Source of the DNA: an uncultured Enterobacterales bacterium
Lineage (GTDB): Bacteria; Pseudomonadota; Gammaproteobacteria; Enterobacterales; Enterobacteriaceae
Assembly: GCA_946478305.1 (NCBI GenBank)
Contig: CAMLBO010000035.1
Span: 1 to 43,909 of the forward strand
DNA: 43,909 nucleotides
Direction: 5' to 3'
Shown here: in pieces, positions 10,413-19,197 of the stretch
Layout: every line of letters starts with the position of its first letter
How positions within the stretch are numbered: position 1 is the first letter of the stretch
Notes under the pieces: model-generated
The model's database searches: none
Told to the model about the DNA's origin: nothing
Seen by the model: the letters and a program-made list of their open reading frames with translations, nothing else
Program-made: the position numbers and the translations under genes

Positions 10413-10625
10413 GGTCTCTCCAACAAGACGGGAAAAGTATCGCTATCCTAATGACCTGCCCGGAAAATGTCAGCTTTAAATCATGTCAGAATTTACCAAT
10501 TCAACTGTGTCGAGGCGTTGTTCAGCGATATCAGGCTCAGCAGCTGCCGTTGGCAAAACGACGTTCGCCTATGTTAACGTGACGTAAATGCCTATCATTA
10601 TCAGATGATTTTAAAGGAGATATTT

Positions 10626-11177
10626 ATGGATGCTCTGGACTTATTGTTAAACCGCCGTTCGGCTTCCCGTCTGGCAGAACCTGCGCCGACGGGCAAAGTG
10701 CTGCAAAATATCATCAACGCCGGTATGCGAGCGCCCGACCACGGTGCGTTACAGCCATGGCGTTTTGTCATTGCACAAGGTGATGGCTTGGTCCGTTTTA
10801 GTGAATTACTGCGCGCAGCGGCGATTAAAGACGGTGCGGATGAGAAGGCAATCGAAAAGGCCACGCAGGCTCCCCTGCGCGCACCGCAGATCATCACCAT
10901 CATTGCGGCCTGTAAGGAGAGCACGAAAGTGCCACAGTGGGAACAGCTGCTGTCCGCGGGTTGTGCAGTGCAGGCCATGCAGATGGCAGCATTGGCGCAG
11001 GGCTTTAACGGCATCTGGCGCACCGGCGCCTGGACCGATCACGCCGATGTGCGTCAGGCATTTAAATGCGGCCCGAATGATAAAATCGTCGGATTCCTCT
11101 ATCTCGGGACACCACAGTTGAAATCCAGCACGCAAATTATTCCTGCCGACAGCAGTGCCTTCGTGAGCTATTTCTAG
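10626..11177 (+). CDS. ydjA: Nitroreductase-family protein YdjA
   Basis: The 183-residue product equals E. coli YdjA, a small FMN-binding nitroreductase-fold protein whose physiological substrate is unknown. Shared segments are the N-terminal [52 protein letters not shown] and the end [21 protein letters not shown] lies 6 bases before the ATG at 10626, a strong ribosome binding site that fixes the start. In E. coli ydjA is followed by selD and topB; here topB follows after 238 bases without selD. Confidence 0.95.
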   Translation: MDALDLLLNRRSASRLAEPAPTGKVLQNIINAGMRAPDHGALQPWRFVIAQGDGLVRFSELLRAAAIKDGADEKAIEKATQAPLRAPQIITIIAACKESTKVPQWEQLLSAGCAVQAMQMAALAQGFNGIWRTGAWTDHADVRQAFKCGPNDKIVGFLYLGTPQLKSSTQIIPADSSAFVSYF

Positions 11178-11199
11178 ATCACTGAATGGAGATAATTCC

Positions 11200-11233
11200 A
11201 CCGGTTTAGCGGGTAAAAGTCCGATAAACCGGT
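11200..11233. repeat. Inverted repeat downstream of ydjA
   Basis: ACCGGTTTA (11200-11208) and TAAACCGGT (11225-11233) are a perfect 9-bp inverted repeat. A 3-bp CGG/CCG continuation follows a single mismatch, around an 8-base loop. There is no T-tract on either side, so it is not a classical terminator. Confidence 0.5.
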
Positions 11234-11356
11234 TATTCGCTGACTTTGTGAGCGACCATGTGGCTCAAGACACCTTCCTGACTTACCAATTACCTCGCCA
11301 GCAGCTAACATAGTCCTACCTGCAATCAGATGATGCTGTGAACAAAGGAAAGGACG

Positions 11357-11416
11357 ATGATTTTTAAGGCAATGAAAAGAGTGCTGCCGGGCTTGTTAGC
11401 GAAGAGAGCCGCCTGA
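11357..11416 (+). CDS. Putative 19-residue leader peptide of topB
   Basis: A 19-codon frame ([19 protein letters not shown]) starts 4 bases after the purine-rich ribosome binding sequence AAAGGAAAGGA. Its TGA overlaps the topB ATG (TGATG). The arrangement suggests translational coupling to topB, which has only a moderate GAAGAGAG site of its own. The peptide is basic and amphipathic. No homologue comes to mind, and it could be chance. Confidence 0.35.
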   Translation: MIFKAMKRVLPGLLAKRAA

Positions 11417-13383
11417 TGCGTTTATTTATTGCCGAAAAACCCAGCCTTGCCCGTGCTATCGCTGACGTTCTGCCAAAACCTCACCGCCGCGGTGATGGTT
11501 TTATTGCCTGCGGCAACGATCAGGTAGTGACCTGGTGTGTCGGTCACTTACTCGAACAGGCGCAACCTGACGCCTATGACAGCCGCTATGCGCGCTGGAC
11601 GCTCAACGATCTCCCCATTATTCCCGAAAAATGGCAGCTTCAGCCGCGTTCTTCCGTAGCCAAGCAACTCAACGTTATCAAGAAACTGTTGCTGGAAGCC
11701 AGCCAGGTGGTTCATGCGGGTGACCCGGATCGCGAAGGGCAACTGCTGGTAGATGAAGTCCTGGATTACCTCGATCTCGCCCCTGAAAAGCGGCAGGCAA
11801 CGCAGCGCTGCCTGATCAACGACCTCAATCCGCAGGCAGTGGAGCGCGCCATTGAGCGCCTGCGTGATAACCGTGATTTCATCCCGCTATGTGTCTCGGC
11901 GCTGGCACGTTCCCGCGCCGACTGGCTGTATGGCATCAACATGACCCGCGCCTACACGATTCTCGGGCGCAATGCAGGGTATAACGGCGTGCTGTCGGTC
12001 GGCCGCGTCCAGACGCCGGTGCTGGGCCTGGTGGTGCGCCGCGATGAAGATATTGAAAACTTCATTGCCAAAGATTATTTCGAAGTGAAAGCGCACATCG
12101 TGACGCCTGCTGAAGAGCGTTTCGTCGCACTGTGGCAGCCGAGCGACTCGTGTGAGCCTTATCAGGATGAGGAAGGGCGGTTACTGCACCGCCCGCTGGC
12201 GGACCACGTGGTAGCGCGCATCGCCGGGCAGCCCGCGCTGGTCACAGGCTATAATGACAAGCGGGAAAATGATGTCGCACCGCTGCCATTTTCACTCTCG
12301 GCTTTACAAATTGAAGGTTCTAAAGCCTTCGGTCTCAGCGCACAGCAAATACTGGATATTTGCCAGCGTTTGTATGAAACGCACAAATTGATTACGTATC
12401 CGCGCTCCGACAGCCGATATCTACCTGATGAGCACTTCGCCGGACGTCACGCGGTATTTAATGCGATCAGCATTCATCAGCCGGATTTACTGCCGCAACC
12501 GGCGGTTGATCCTGACCGGCGCAACCGCTGCTGGGACGACAAAAAGGTCGATGCCCACCACGCCATCATCCCAACGGCGCGCAGCAGTAAAGTCAGCCTG
12601 ACCGATGATGAGAAAAAAATTTACAACCTGGTGGCGCGACAGTACCTGATGCAATTCTGCCCGGATGCGGTTTTCCGTAAATGCGTGATTGATCTCGATA
12701 TCGCCGGGGGCAAATTTATCGCCAAGGCGCGGTTTCTGGCGGAAGCCGGATGGCGCACGATGCTCGGCAGTAAAGAGCGGGACGAAGAGAATGAAGGCAC
12801 GCCGTTGCCGGTGGTGGCCAAAGGCGACGAACTGCTGTGCGAAAGAGGCGAAGTGGTGGAACGTCAGACCCAGCCACCGCGGCCCTTTACCGATGCAACC
12901 TTGCTGTCAGCCATGACTGGTATTGCGCGTTTCGTACAAGACAAAGAGCTGAAAAAAATTCTGCGTGCTACTGACGGTCTGGGTACGGAAGCGACCCGCG
13001 CAGGAATCATTGAATTACTGTTCCGCCGTGAATTTTTGTACAAGAAAGGGCGCTATATTCATTCGAGCGATACCGGGCGAGCTTTGATTCATTCGCTGCC
13101 AGATATCGCGGGCAGGCCAGACATGACCGCTGACTGGGAGTCGAGCCTTACCCGTATCAGCGAGAAAAACTGTCGCTATCAGGATTTTATGCAACCTCTG
13201 GTCGCGACCTTACAGAACCTGATTGTGCAGGCTAAAAACAACCGCGTTTCGTCAGCATTTCGCACCATTCCGTCTAAACCGACGGGGGCTGGCAAAGCGG
13301 CTACCGGCGCGAAAAGCGCCAAAAGTGCACCCAAACGCCGCAAGGCAACGCCCAAAGGGAAGGAAGCGACACATGATGAATAA
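11416..13383 (+). CDS. topB: DNA topoisomerase III
   Basis: This 655-residue type IA topoisomerase (E. coli TopB 653) decatenates replication and recombination intermediates with RecQ. The Toprim domain has Glu7 (FIAEKPS) and Asp103/Asp105 (GDPDREG). The catalytic tyrosine is Tyr328 in [13 protein letters not shown], the same number as in E. coli. The C-terminus from about 620 is a basic Lys/Ala-rich tail, as expected for DNA binding. A short coupled frame precedes it and ynjH overlaps its 3' end. Confidence 0.97.
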   Translation: MRLFIAEKPSLARAIADVLPKPHRRGDGFIACGNDQVVTWCVGHLLEQAQPDAYDSRYARWTLNDLPIIPEKWQLQPRSSVAKQLNVIKKLLLEASQVVHAGDPDREGQLLVDEVLDYLDLAPEKRQATQRCLINDLNPQAVERAIERLRDNRDFIPLCVSALARSRADWLYGINMTRAYTILGRNAGYNGVLSVGRVQTPVLGLVVRRDEDIENFIAKDYFEVKAHIVTPAEERFVALWQPSDSCEPYQDEEGRLLHRPLADHVVARIAGQPALVTGYNDKRENDVAPLPFSLSALQIEGSKAFGLSAQQILDICQRLYETHKLITYPRSDSRYLPDEHFAGRHAVFNAISIHQPDLLPQPAVDPDRRNRCWDDKKVDAHHAIIPTARSSKVSLTDDEKKIYNLVARQYLMQFCPDAVFRKCVIDLDIAGGKFIAKARFLAEAGWRTMLGSKERDEENEGTPLPVVAKGDELLCERGEVVERQTQPPRPFTDATLLSAMTGIARFVQDKELKKILRATDGLGTEATRAGIIELLFRREFLYKKGRYIHSSDTGRALIHSLPDIAGRPDMTADWESSLTRISEKNCRYQDFMQPLVATLQNLIVQAKNNRVSSAFRTIPSKPTGAGKAATGAKSAKSAPKRRKATPKGKEATHDE

Positions 13384-13681
13384 ATTGATAATGACAATGC
13401 TGGTCAGTTCCTCCCTGCTGGCTGCCCCGGCGATGGCAAACCGCGCCGGGCTGAGCGGAAACAGTACGGACGTCGTGGTGCCGTTGCCGCCACAAATCTG
13501 GGGAAACAGCGGTGCGAATAATCAGAACAGCGCGCCGACCTGCCACCGCTGCTGCATTTATAACAATAAAAGTTACAGCGAGGGGGCGGTAGTGACCGCA
13601 GACAGCGTGGTTTTACAGTGCGTGCGTGACCCGCAGGTGGTAGGAACAAACGATTTGAAATGGCAACAGCTGAAAAAGTAG
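13373..13681 (+). CDS. ynjH: DUF1496 family exported protein (YnjH-like)
   Basis: The 102-residue protein resembles E. coli YnjH in its core, PCxxCC(V/I)Y...YSEGAVV..D.V.LQC.RD...GTN.L.W. A signal peptide (residues 1 to about 22, ending in APAMA) predicts export to the periplasm. It has four cysteines: a CxxCC cluster and one more in LQC. Function is unknown. The start overlaps the end of topB, with AGGAAG 6 bases upstream of ATG 13373; an ATG three bases later is equally possible. In E. coli ynjH also lies near topB. Confidence 0.8.
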   Translation: MMNKLIMTMLVSSSLLAAPAMANRAGLSGNSTDVVVPLPPQIWGNSGANNQNSAPTCHRCCIYNNKSYSEGAVVTADSVVLQCVRDPQVVGTNDLKWQQLKK

Positions 13682-13709
13682 CGGGTGAGTTATTTTGCTG
13701 TTTAAACGT

Positions 13710-13741
13710 TTTAAAACAAGGGCGCGGCATTCGCTGCGCCC
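13710..13741 (-). terminator. Rho-independent terminator of add
   Basis: On the minus strand GGGCGC and GCGCCC form a 6-bp GC stem around a 10-base loop, followed by TTGTTTTAAAA. It lies 12 bases past the add stop and may also stop topB-ynjH transcripts. Confidence 0.75.
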
Positions 13742-13752
13742 GGTTGTCTGAA

Positions 13753-14751
13753 TTAACCTTTCACTTTAGCGCGGATTGCGTCTTTCTCTGCATCACTCAA
13801 AAATGCCATCGTCAGGCCGTTTTCTTGCGCCTGGCGGATTTCAGCCATCGTCAGCCCGGCAGCCGGTGCCGCAACGCGGTATTCGTGTTCAATCTCGATA
13901 CCCTGTACCGCCGGGTCATCGGTGTTGATCGAGGCCAGCACGCCGTGACGCAGGAACACCGCCAGCGGGTGATTCTCCAGTGAGGAGACAGTGCTGGTTT
14001 GGATGTTTGAGGTCAGGCAGGATTCCACGCCAATCTGATGCTTCGCCAGGAAATCCATCAGCTCGGTATCTTCTGCCGCTTTTACGCCGTGACCGATACG
14101 CTCGGCCCCCAGCTCACGGATTGCCTGCCAGATACTCTCAGGGCCCGCCGCTTCACCGGCATGTACAGTAATACGCCAGCCCGCGTCACGCGCTTTATTG
14201 AAATGGCTAAGGAAAAGACTGCCCGGGAAACCAAGTTCATCTCCGGCCAGATCGAGGGCGGTAATGCCGTCACGGTGCGCCAGCAGACCGTCCAGCTCCT
14301 GTAAACAGGCCTCCTCGCCGAAAGTACGGCTCAGAATACCGATTAAACGCACGTCGATATCATGGTTCTGGCGGCCACGGCGGATACCTTCAATCACGGC
14401 TTCCACCACGCCAGCCACCGGAAGTTTGTGCGTCATTGCCATGTAATAAGGGGAGAAGCGGAGTTCGGTGTAATGCAGACCGGCTCTTGCCGCATCCTCA
14501 ACGTTCTCCTGCGCCACCCGGCGGCAGGCATCCAGATCGCCCAGCACTTTAACGCCCCAGTCGAGTTTTTGCAGGAAGCTCACCAGATCCGGTGCAGTCT
14601 CCATCACCTGCACGTGCGGGCGCAGCGCGTCGATTTCGCTGGCAGGCAGGGTGAGATTAAACTGGCGGCCTAAATCGAGAATGGTCTGAGCGCGGATGTT
14701 GCCATCAAGGTGGCGATGAATGTCAGTCAGAGGAAGGCGGGAATCGATCAT
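13753..14751 (-). CDS. add: Adenosine deaminase
   Basis: The 332-residue cytoplasmic enzyme (E. coli 333) deaminates adenosine and deoxyadenosine to inosine compounds in purine salvage. Zinc and catalytic motifs are all present: [10 protein letters not shown] at the N-terminus, the [10 protein letters not shown] segment with the catalytic glutamate, RIGHGV, and SINTDDP near the C-terminus. The ATG at 14751 ([14 protein letters not shown]) matches the known start; a GTG 9 bases upstream is less likely. It follows malY on the same strand after a 166-base gap, as in E. coli. Confidence 0.96.
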   Translation of the reverse strand: MIDSRLPLTDIHRHLDGNIRAQTILDLGRQFNLTLPASEIDALRPHVQVMETAPDLVSFLQKLDWGVKVLGDLDACRRVAQENVEDAARAGLHYTELRFSPYYMAMTHKLPVAGVVEAVIEGIRRGRQNHDIDVRLIGILSRTFGEEACLQELDGLLAHRDGITALDLAGDELGFPGSLFLSHFNKARDAGWRITVHAGEAAGPESIWQAIRELGAERIGHGVKAAEDTELMDFLAKHQIGVESCLTSNIQTSTVSSLENHPLAVFLRHGVLASINTDDPAVQGIEIEHEYRVAAPAAGLTMAEIRQAQENGLTMAFLSDAEKDAIRAKVKG

Positions 14752-14917
14752 GGTGTGCACTCATTATTGTTAGAAAAGTGCGATGCATTATAACGGTTGG
14801 GAAAGATTTGGGAAATTGTGTTGCGCAACAAACGCCGATAAATGAAGCGATCGCGCGCTGTTTTTGCGCAATAGCGCGGAGAGAGGACGGGCGCAGCCTG
14901 TGCGCCCGTAAAATGAC

Positions 14918-16102
14918 TTACTGTAAAGCGCGGATCCCGGCGATCAATTTCTCTACGCCCAGCGCCACTTTCGAGCGTGGGCAGCCGACGTTGAGCCGCA
15001 GAAAACCTTCGCCTTCCAGGCCGTAGGTGTAGCCGGGCATAATGGCGACTTTCTGATGCTCGATCAGCTCTTTCTGTAGCAATTTATCGTCAATACCCAG
15101 CGGACGCAGATCAATCCAGGCCAGATAGGTGGACTGCGGCGGCTGCCAGTTCAGCTGCGGGAAGGCTGCGTTCAACTGGTCAGCCACATAACGCAGGTTA
15201 TCTTGCAGGTATGCCCGCAGGGCATCGAGCCAGGCTTCGCCTTCACGGTACGCCGCGACGTGCGCGTGCACAGCCAGAACGGCCGGGGAGGAGAGTCCGT
15301 CACAGGCTTTCAGCTGATGTAGATAGCTATCACGTTGTGTCTTGTCGCTGATCAGGCCATATGCACCGGTCAGCGCCGGAATATTGAAGCTTTTCGAACC
15401 TGATGTCAGCAGTGCCCATTGATCACGTGCCACTTCATTCCACGGAGTGTGTTGGTTATCTCCCCAGACCATATCCATATGTATTTCATCGCTGATCACG
15501 CGTACCTGATGGCGTGCACAACGTTCTGCAATCAGCGTCAGTTCGCTGCGCGTCCAGACTTTGCCGGTCGGATTATGCGGGCTGCATAACAGTAATAGTG
15601 TGCAATCAGGCCGGGCCAACTGTTGCTCCAGCAACGCCACATTCAGTGACCAGTCGTTGCCGTTTTTATCCAGAGGGCAGGCGATGATATCGCGTTGATT
15701 TCCTTCCACCACTTTGAAAAACGCGTCATAGGCGGGGGTAAAGGTCAGTACGCCTTCGCCCGGCTGCGTCCATTGGCGGATAAGTTGTGCCACCATATAA
15801 ATTACTGACGGCCCATAAACCACCATGTCGCGGTCAATCTGGCTGTTGAAACGCTGCTGGTACCAGTGTTCGATGGCACCGATGAAATCATCGTGCTTCC
15901 AGCGGCTGTAGCCAAGAACGCCGTGCTGCAGGCGCTTCTGCAAGGCTTCAAGAATGCAGGGGGCGGTGGCGAAATCCATATCCGAAATGGTGAAGGGCAG
16001 TAAGTCGGCGCTGCCAAAGCGATCTGCAACGTAATCCCACTGAGTACACCAGGTACCGTGACGGTCAACGACGGTTGAGAAATCAAACAGATTTGAAGAC
16101 AT
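14918..16102 (-). CDS. malY: MalY: PLP-dependent cystathionine beta-lyase and MalT antagonist
   Basis: This 394-residue fold-type I PLP enzyme has the Schiff-base lysine at Lys237 (TSGSKSFN), the cofactor-ring aspartate in VISDEIHMD and SPHNPTGK. E. coli MalY cleaves C-S bonds of cystathionine and separately binds and inhibits MalT, the maltose regulon activator. It follows malX by 86 bases with a stem-loop between them, and AGGGAG gives a good ribosome binding site. The gene order malX-malY facing malI identifies it as MalY rather than a generic PatB-type lyase. Confidence 0.94.
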   Translation of the reverse strand: MSSNLFDFSTVVDRHGTWCTQWDYVADRFGSADLLPFTISDMDFATAPCILEALQKRLQHGVLGYSRWKHDDFIGAIEHWYQQRFNSQIDRDMVVYGPSVIYMVAQLIRQWTQPGEGVLTFTPAYDAFFKVVEGNQRDIIACPLDKNGNDWSLNVALLEQQLARPDCTLLLLCSPHNPTGKVWTRSELTLIAERCARHQVRVISDEIHMDMVWGDNQHTPWNEVARDQWALLTSGSKSFNIPALTGAYGLISDKTQRDSYLHQLKACDGLSSPAVLAVHAHVAAYREGEAWLDALRAYLQDNLRYVADQLNAAFPQLNWQPPQSTYLAWIDLRPLGIDDKLLQKELIEHQKVAIMPGYTYGLEGEGFLRLNVGCPRSKVALGVEKLIAGIRALQ

Positions 16103-16137
16103 TTTTTCACTCCCTGAAAAGGGCCAGTACGAAAGCA

Positions 16138-16162
16138 GAAAAGGGCGACCTGACGTCGCCCT
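16138..16162 (-). terminator. Intercistronic stem-loop between malX and malY
   Basis: On the minus strand AGGGCGAC and GTCGCCCT form an 8-bp stem with a 5-base loop, followed by TTTC. It resembles the gapA terminator but has a shorter T-run. It may attenuate transcription between malX and malY. Confidence 0.6.
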
Positions 16163-16188
16163 GTGATCATCAATCTTTCTGTCACCGT

Positions 16189-17805
16189 TTACGCGGTGGC
16201 GGGTTCAGACGCAGTGGCCTGATTGTTAGCTTCGCGGATAAGGTAATCCAGTTCATCTTTTACCGATTGCACCTGCGGGCCAATTACCACCTGCAGGTTA
16301 TGGTCGTTCAGGTGAACTACCCCGATGGCGCGGTTGGCTTTCAGCGTTGCATCATCAACCAAAGACATATCATGCACGGACAAACGCAGACGGGTAATAC
16401 AGTTATCCAGTGAGACGATGTTACCTGCGCCACCCAGTGCACTCAGAATAACCGGTACGTTATAGCCTGATTTGCTGGAAGAAGGCACGGGTGCTGCGTT
16501 AGGCATAGTGTCAGATTCGCGACCCGGCGTTTTGATGTTAAAGCGCGTGATAGCGAAGCGGAAGATGGCATAGTAAGCCGCGAACCAGATAGCTGCCACA
16601 ACCGGCACCAGATACCACTTAGTCGCTATACCGTGCAGAATACCGAACACCACGAAGTCGATAATGTTGCCGTCGGTGTTACCGATAGTCACGCCCAGTA
16701 CTGACATCACGGTGAAGCCCAGGCCGGTCAGGAACGCATGGATAACATACAGAACCGGTGCGACGAACAGGAACAAGAACTCGATCGGTTCAGTTGTACC
16801 GCCGACTACGCAGGCGACGACGCCGGAAATCAGCAGGCCTTTAATTTTATGACGGTTTTCAGGTTTGGCGCAGTGGTACATCGCCAGTGCCGCACCCGGC
16901 AGGCCGCCGAGGAAGGCTGGCATTTTACCCTGTGACAGGAACTGAGTGGCGCTCTCGGCAAAGCCGTGAGTGGTAGGACAGGAAAGCTGCGCCTGGAAGA
17001 TGGTCAGCGCCCCGCTGACTTCACGGCCACACACATCCAGAGTACCACCCGCTTCGGTGAAGCGGATTAACGCCACCAGAATGTGGTGCAGACCAAATGG
17101 CAGCAGCAGACGCTCGCCTGAACCGAAAATCATCGGACCGAAAACGCCTGCATCATGAATCAGGCGACCCAGACCGTTAATACCGGCGGCAAAGAATGGC
17201 CAGATCAATGGAATGATCAGACCTACCAGTCCGAGCACCACGGTAGTGACAATCGGTACAAAACGGGTGCCGCCGAAGAAAGCCAGCGCATCCGGCAGAC
17301 GGATTGTGTTGTAACGCTCATGCAGGATGTAGACAATGATGCCGACAATCACCGCACCCAGAATACCGGTATCGATCGACTGAATGCCAAGGATCATCTG
17401 AATGTTGTTGGCTTTGAGGATCATCGGATCGACCGTCGGCAGGGTGCCGTTGGCGGTCAGATAGAAGTTGATCGCCAGGTTCAACACCGCATAACCGACG
17501 AAGCCGGAGAACGCAGCTACGCCTTTGTTCTCACGTGCCATGCCCAGCGGGATAGCGATAGCGAACATCACCGGCAGGAAGCTGAAGGCGAACGAACCGA
17601 CTTTGCTCATCCAGGTGAAAATCAGCTGCAGGATCGGATTACCCAGCGCGGGTAACAGCGTGGTCACATCATGACTGCTTAACGAACTGCCGATACCCAT
17701 CATGATCCCGCAGAACGACAGCAGGGCGACCGGAAGCATAAAGGTTTTACCTAAACTCTGGAAAAATTCCCAAAGTGTGACGCGTTGTTTCTTACTGGCT
17801 GGCAT
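16189..17805 (-). CDS. malX: PTS transporter MalX, maltose/glucose-type EIICB
   Basis: The 538-residue protein matches E. coli MalX (530). The multi-spanning EIIC membrane domain holds the GGTTEPIEF segment typical of the glucose-family EIIC. A linker leads to the EIIB domain, with the phosphorylated cysteine in SLDNCITRLRLSV. It imports glucose or maltose; the true physiological substrate is unresolved even in E. coli. ATG 17805 is chosen because AGGGGA sits 7 bases upstream, whereas ATG 17811 is immediately adjacent to it. It is transcribed divergently from malI, with MalI operators and a CRP-like site in the spacer. Confidence 0.96.
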   Translation of the reverse strand: MPASKKQRVTLWEFFQSLGKTFMLPVALLSFCGIMMGIGSSLSSHDVTTLLPALGNPILQLIFTWMSKVGSFAFSFLPVMFAIAIPLGMARENKGVAAFSGFVGYAVLNLAINFYLTANGTLPTVDPMILKANNIQMILGIQSIDTGILGAVIVGIIVYILHERYNTIRLPDALAFFGGTRFVPIVTTVVLGLVGLIIPLIWPFFAAGINGLGRLIHDAGVFGPMIFGSGERLLLPFGLHHILVALIRFTEAGGTLDVCGREVSGALTIFQAQLSCPTTHGFAESATQFLSQGKMPAFLGGLPGAALAMYHCAKPENRHKIKGLLISGVVACVVGGTTEPIEFLFLFVAPVLYVIHAFLTGLGFTVMSVLGVTIGNTDGNIIDFVVFGILHGIATKWYLVPVVAAIWFAAYYAIFRFAITRFNIKTPGRESDTMPNAAPVPSSSKSGYNVPVILSALGGAGNIVSLDNCITRLRLSVHDMSLVDDATLKANRAIGVVHLNDHNLQVVIGPQVQSVKDELDYLIREANNQATASEPATA

Positions 17806-17857
17806 TATCATTCCCCTGAAAGAGTAAAAACGAACCAAGTTTTGTTGATGGGCGCTA

Positions 17858-17875
17858 AGATAAAACGTTTTACCT
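17858..17875. promoter_or_regulatory. MalI operator, malX-proximal
   Basis: AGATAAAACGTTTTACCT is a near-perfect palindrome matching the E. coli MalI operator GATAAAACGTTTTATC at 15 of 16 core positions. It lies 53 bases upstream of the malX start codon. Confidence 0.88.
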
Positions 17876-17883
17876 AATTTAAT

Positions 17884-17899
17884 CGTGCGGAAGCTCACA
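17884..17899. promoter_or_regulatory. Probable CRP site between the MalI operators
   Basis: CGTGCGGAAGCTCACA has one perfect half-site (TCACA) and one 3-of-5 half-site at the correct 6-base spacing. The position between the two operators mirrors the CRP-activated malX-malI control region of E. coli. Confidence 0.55.
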
Positions 17900-17934
17900 T
17901 TAATTAACCATGCCCGCAAGATAAGCTTACGGAC

Positions 17935-17952
17935 AGATAAAACGTTTTATCT
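17935..17952. promoter_or_regulatory. MalI operator, malI-proximal
   Basis: AGATAAAACGTTTTATCT is a perfect 18-base palindrome identical in its core to the E. coli MalI operator. Its centre lies 77 bases from that of the other copy. Autorepression of malI is expected. Confidence 0.93.
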
Positions 17953-18044
17953 AAATGTCGATTTTGTTAGGCTTTTAATCCGCGATAACGCTGATTTTGA
18001 TAAATTGTTGGTGGTAAAAAGGATCAGCAGTCCCAGGAGTTTCC

Positions 18045-18086
18045 ATGACAGGCGTAAAACTTTTTATGACGTATATAAAACCATGA
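18045..18086 (+). CDS. Putative 13-residue upstream frame coupled to malI
   Basis: The frame MTGVKLFMTYIKP starts at ATG 18045, with CAGGAG 6 bases upstream. Its TGA (18084-18086) overlaps the malI ATG (18083) as ATGA. malI has no recognisable ribosome binding site of its own (the upstream bases are TATATAAAACC), so termination-reinitiation from this frame is the simplest way to translate it. Confidence 0.5.
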   Translation: MTGVKLFMTYIKP

Positions 18087-19114
18087 GCCAGAAAAAAATC
18101 ACCATCATTGATGTTGCCCAGCTTGCGGGCACCTCAGTGACGACGGTTTCACTGGTGCTCAGTGGCAAAGGACGCATCTCTCCGGCCACGGCCGAACGGG
18201 TTAACCAGGCGGTTGATCATCTTGGTTTTGTACGCAATCGTCAGGCCAGTACCCTGCGCGGCGGGGAGTCCGGCGTGGTGGGCCTGATTGTCCGCGACAT
18301 CTGTGAACCGTTTTATGCCGAGATGACCGCCGGATTAAGCGAGATGCTCGAAGCGCAGGGAAAAGTTCTGTTTCTGCTGCAGAGTGGGTCTTCGGGCAAA
18401 GGGTTGTGCCGCTGTTTCGAAACGCTGTTGACTCACGGTGTTGACGGTATTGTGATTGCGGGTGGAGAGAACGCGCCCGCCACGTTGAAGGAGAGGGCCG
18501 ATGAGCAGGGCGTTCCGCTTATTTGCGCCTCCCGTGCCAGCGGTATTGACGGGGTGGATCTGGTCCGCCCGGATAACATGCTGGCGGCAAAAATGGCCAC
18601 GGAATATCTGATTAAACGCGGCCATAAGCAGATTGCTTATCTGGGAGGGCTGAGTGATTCTTTGACCCGCGCCGAGCGGCTGGGAGGGTTCTGCTCCACT
18701 CTGGTTCAGTATGGCCTGCCGTTTCGCAGCGAATGGATTATTGAGTGTGATTATCAACAGAAGTGCGCAGCGGATGCTGCTGAAACTTTGCTCAAGCACT
18801 ATCCGAAAATCAGTGCCATTGTCTGTCATAAATCCTCGGTAGCGTTGGGAGCCTATTTCGGTATTATGCGCACAGGTAACCTGATTGGCGGTGGGGCCGT
18901 TGATAACTTCTTCCAGCAACAGATCGCCATGATCGTGATGGAAGATGCACCAGGAGCGGAACTGACGGAGCCCCCACTGACCGCCATTGCCAGTTCAGCG
19001 CGTGAAATAGGGCATGCGGCTGCCCGCCGTCTGTTAATGCGAATTGGCGGGCAGAATCTCGAAGCCCAGAGCATTATTGTGCCGCCTGCTCTAATTGAGC
19101 GTGAATCAGCCTGA
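18083..19114 (+). CDS. malI: LacI-family repressor MalI
   Basis: The 343-residue repressor (E. coli 342) controls malXY. The helix-turn-helix is at about residues 5-25 (ITIIDVAQLAGTSVTTVSLVLSG), followed by the hinge and a periplasmic-binding-protein-like effector domain. GFVRNRQAS.LRGG.SGV.GLIVRD is very close to E. coli MalI. A frame extending upstream to 17885 exists, but the DNA-binding domain begins directly after MSQKK, so ATG 18083 is chosen. It overlaps the stop of a 13-codon upstream frame and lies 131 bases from a perfect MalI operator. The natural inducer is not established. Confidence 0.95.
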   Translation: MSQKKITIIDVAQLAGTSVTTVSLVLSGKGRISPATAERVNQAVDHLGFVRNRQASTLRGGESGVVGLIVRDICEPFYAEMTAGLSEMLEAQGKVLFLLQSGSSGKGLCRCFETLLTHGVDGIVIAGGENAPATLKERADEQGVPLICASRASGIDGVDLVRPDNMLAAKMATEYLIKRGHKQIAYLGGLSDSLTRAERLGGFCSTLVQYGLPFRSEWIIECDYQQKCAADAAETLLKHYPKISAIVCHKSSVALGAYFGIMRTGNLIGGGAVDNFFQQQIAMIVMEDAPGAELTEPPLTAIASSAREIGHAAARRLLMRIGGQNLEAQSIIVPPALIERESA

Positions 19115-19150
19115 TGGCCAGAAATGACGTCTTCGCTAAATAACCGACAT

Positions 19151-19178
19151 AAAAAAGCCCGTCCTGAGACGGGCTTTT
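19151..19178. terminator. Bidirectional terminator between malI and ydgA
   Basis: AGCCCGTC and GACGGGCT form a perfect 8-bp stem with loop CTGA. It is flanked by AAAAA on the left and TTTT on the right, so it can terminate both convergent genes. Confidence 0.92.
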
Positions 19179-19197
19179 GCTAGGTACTATTCAGTAC

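Noticed and set aside
17885-18082. N-terminal extension of MalI by 66 residues
   Set aside because: The extension overlaps operator and promoter elements and precedes the conserved DNA-binding domain, which normally starts the protein.
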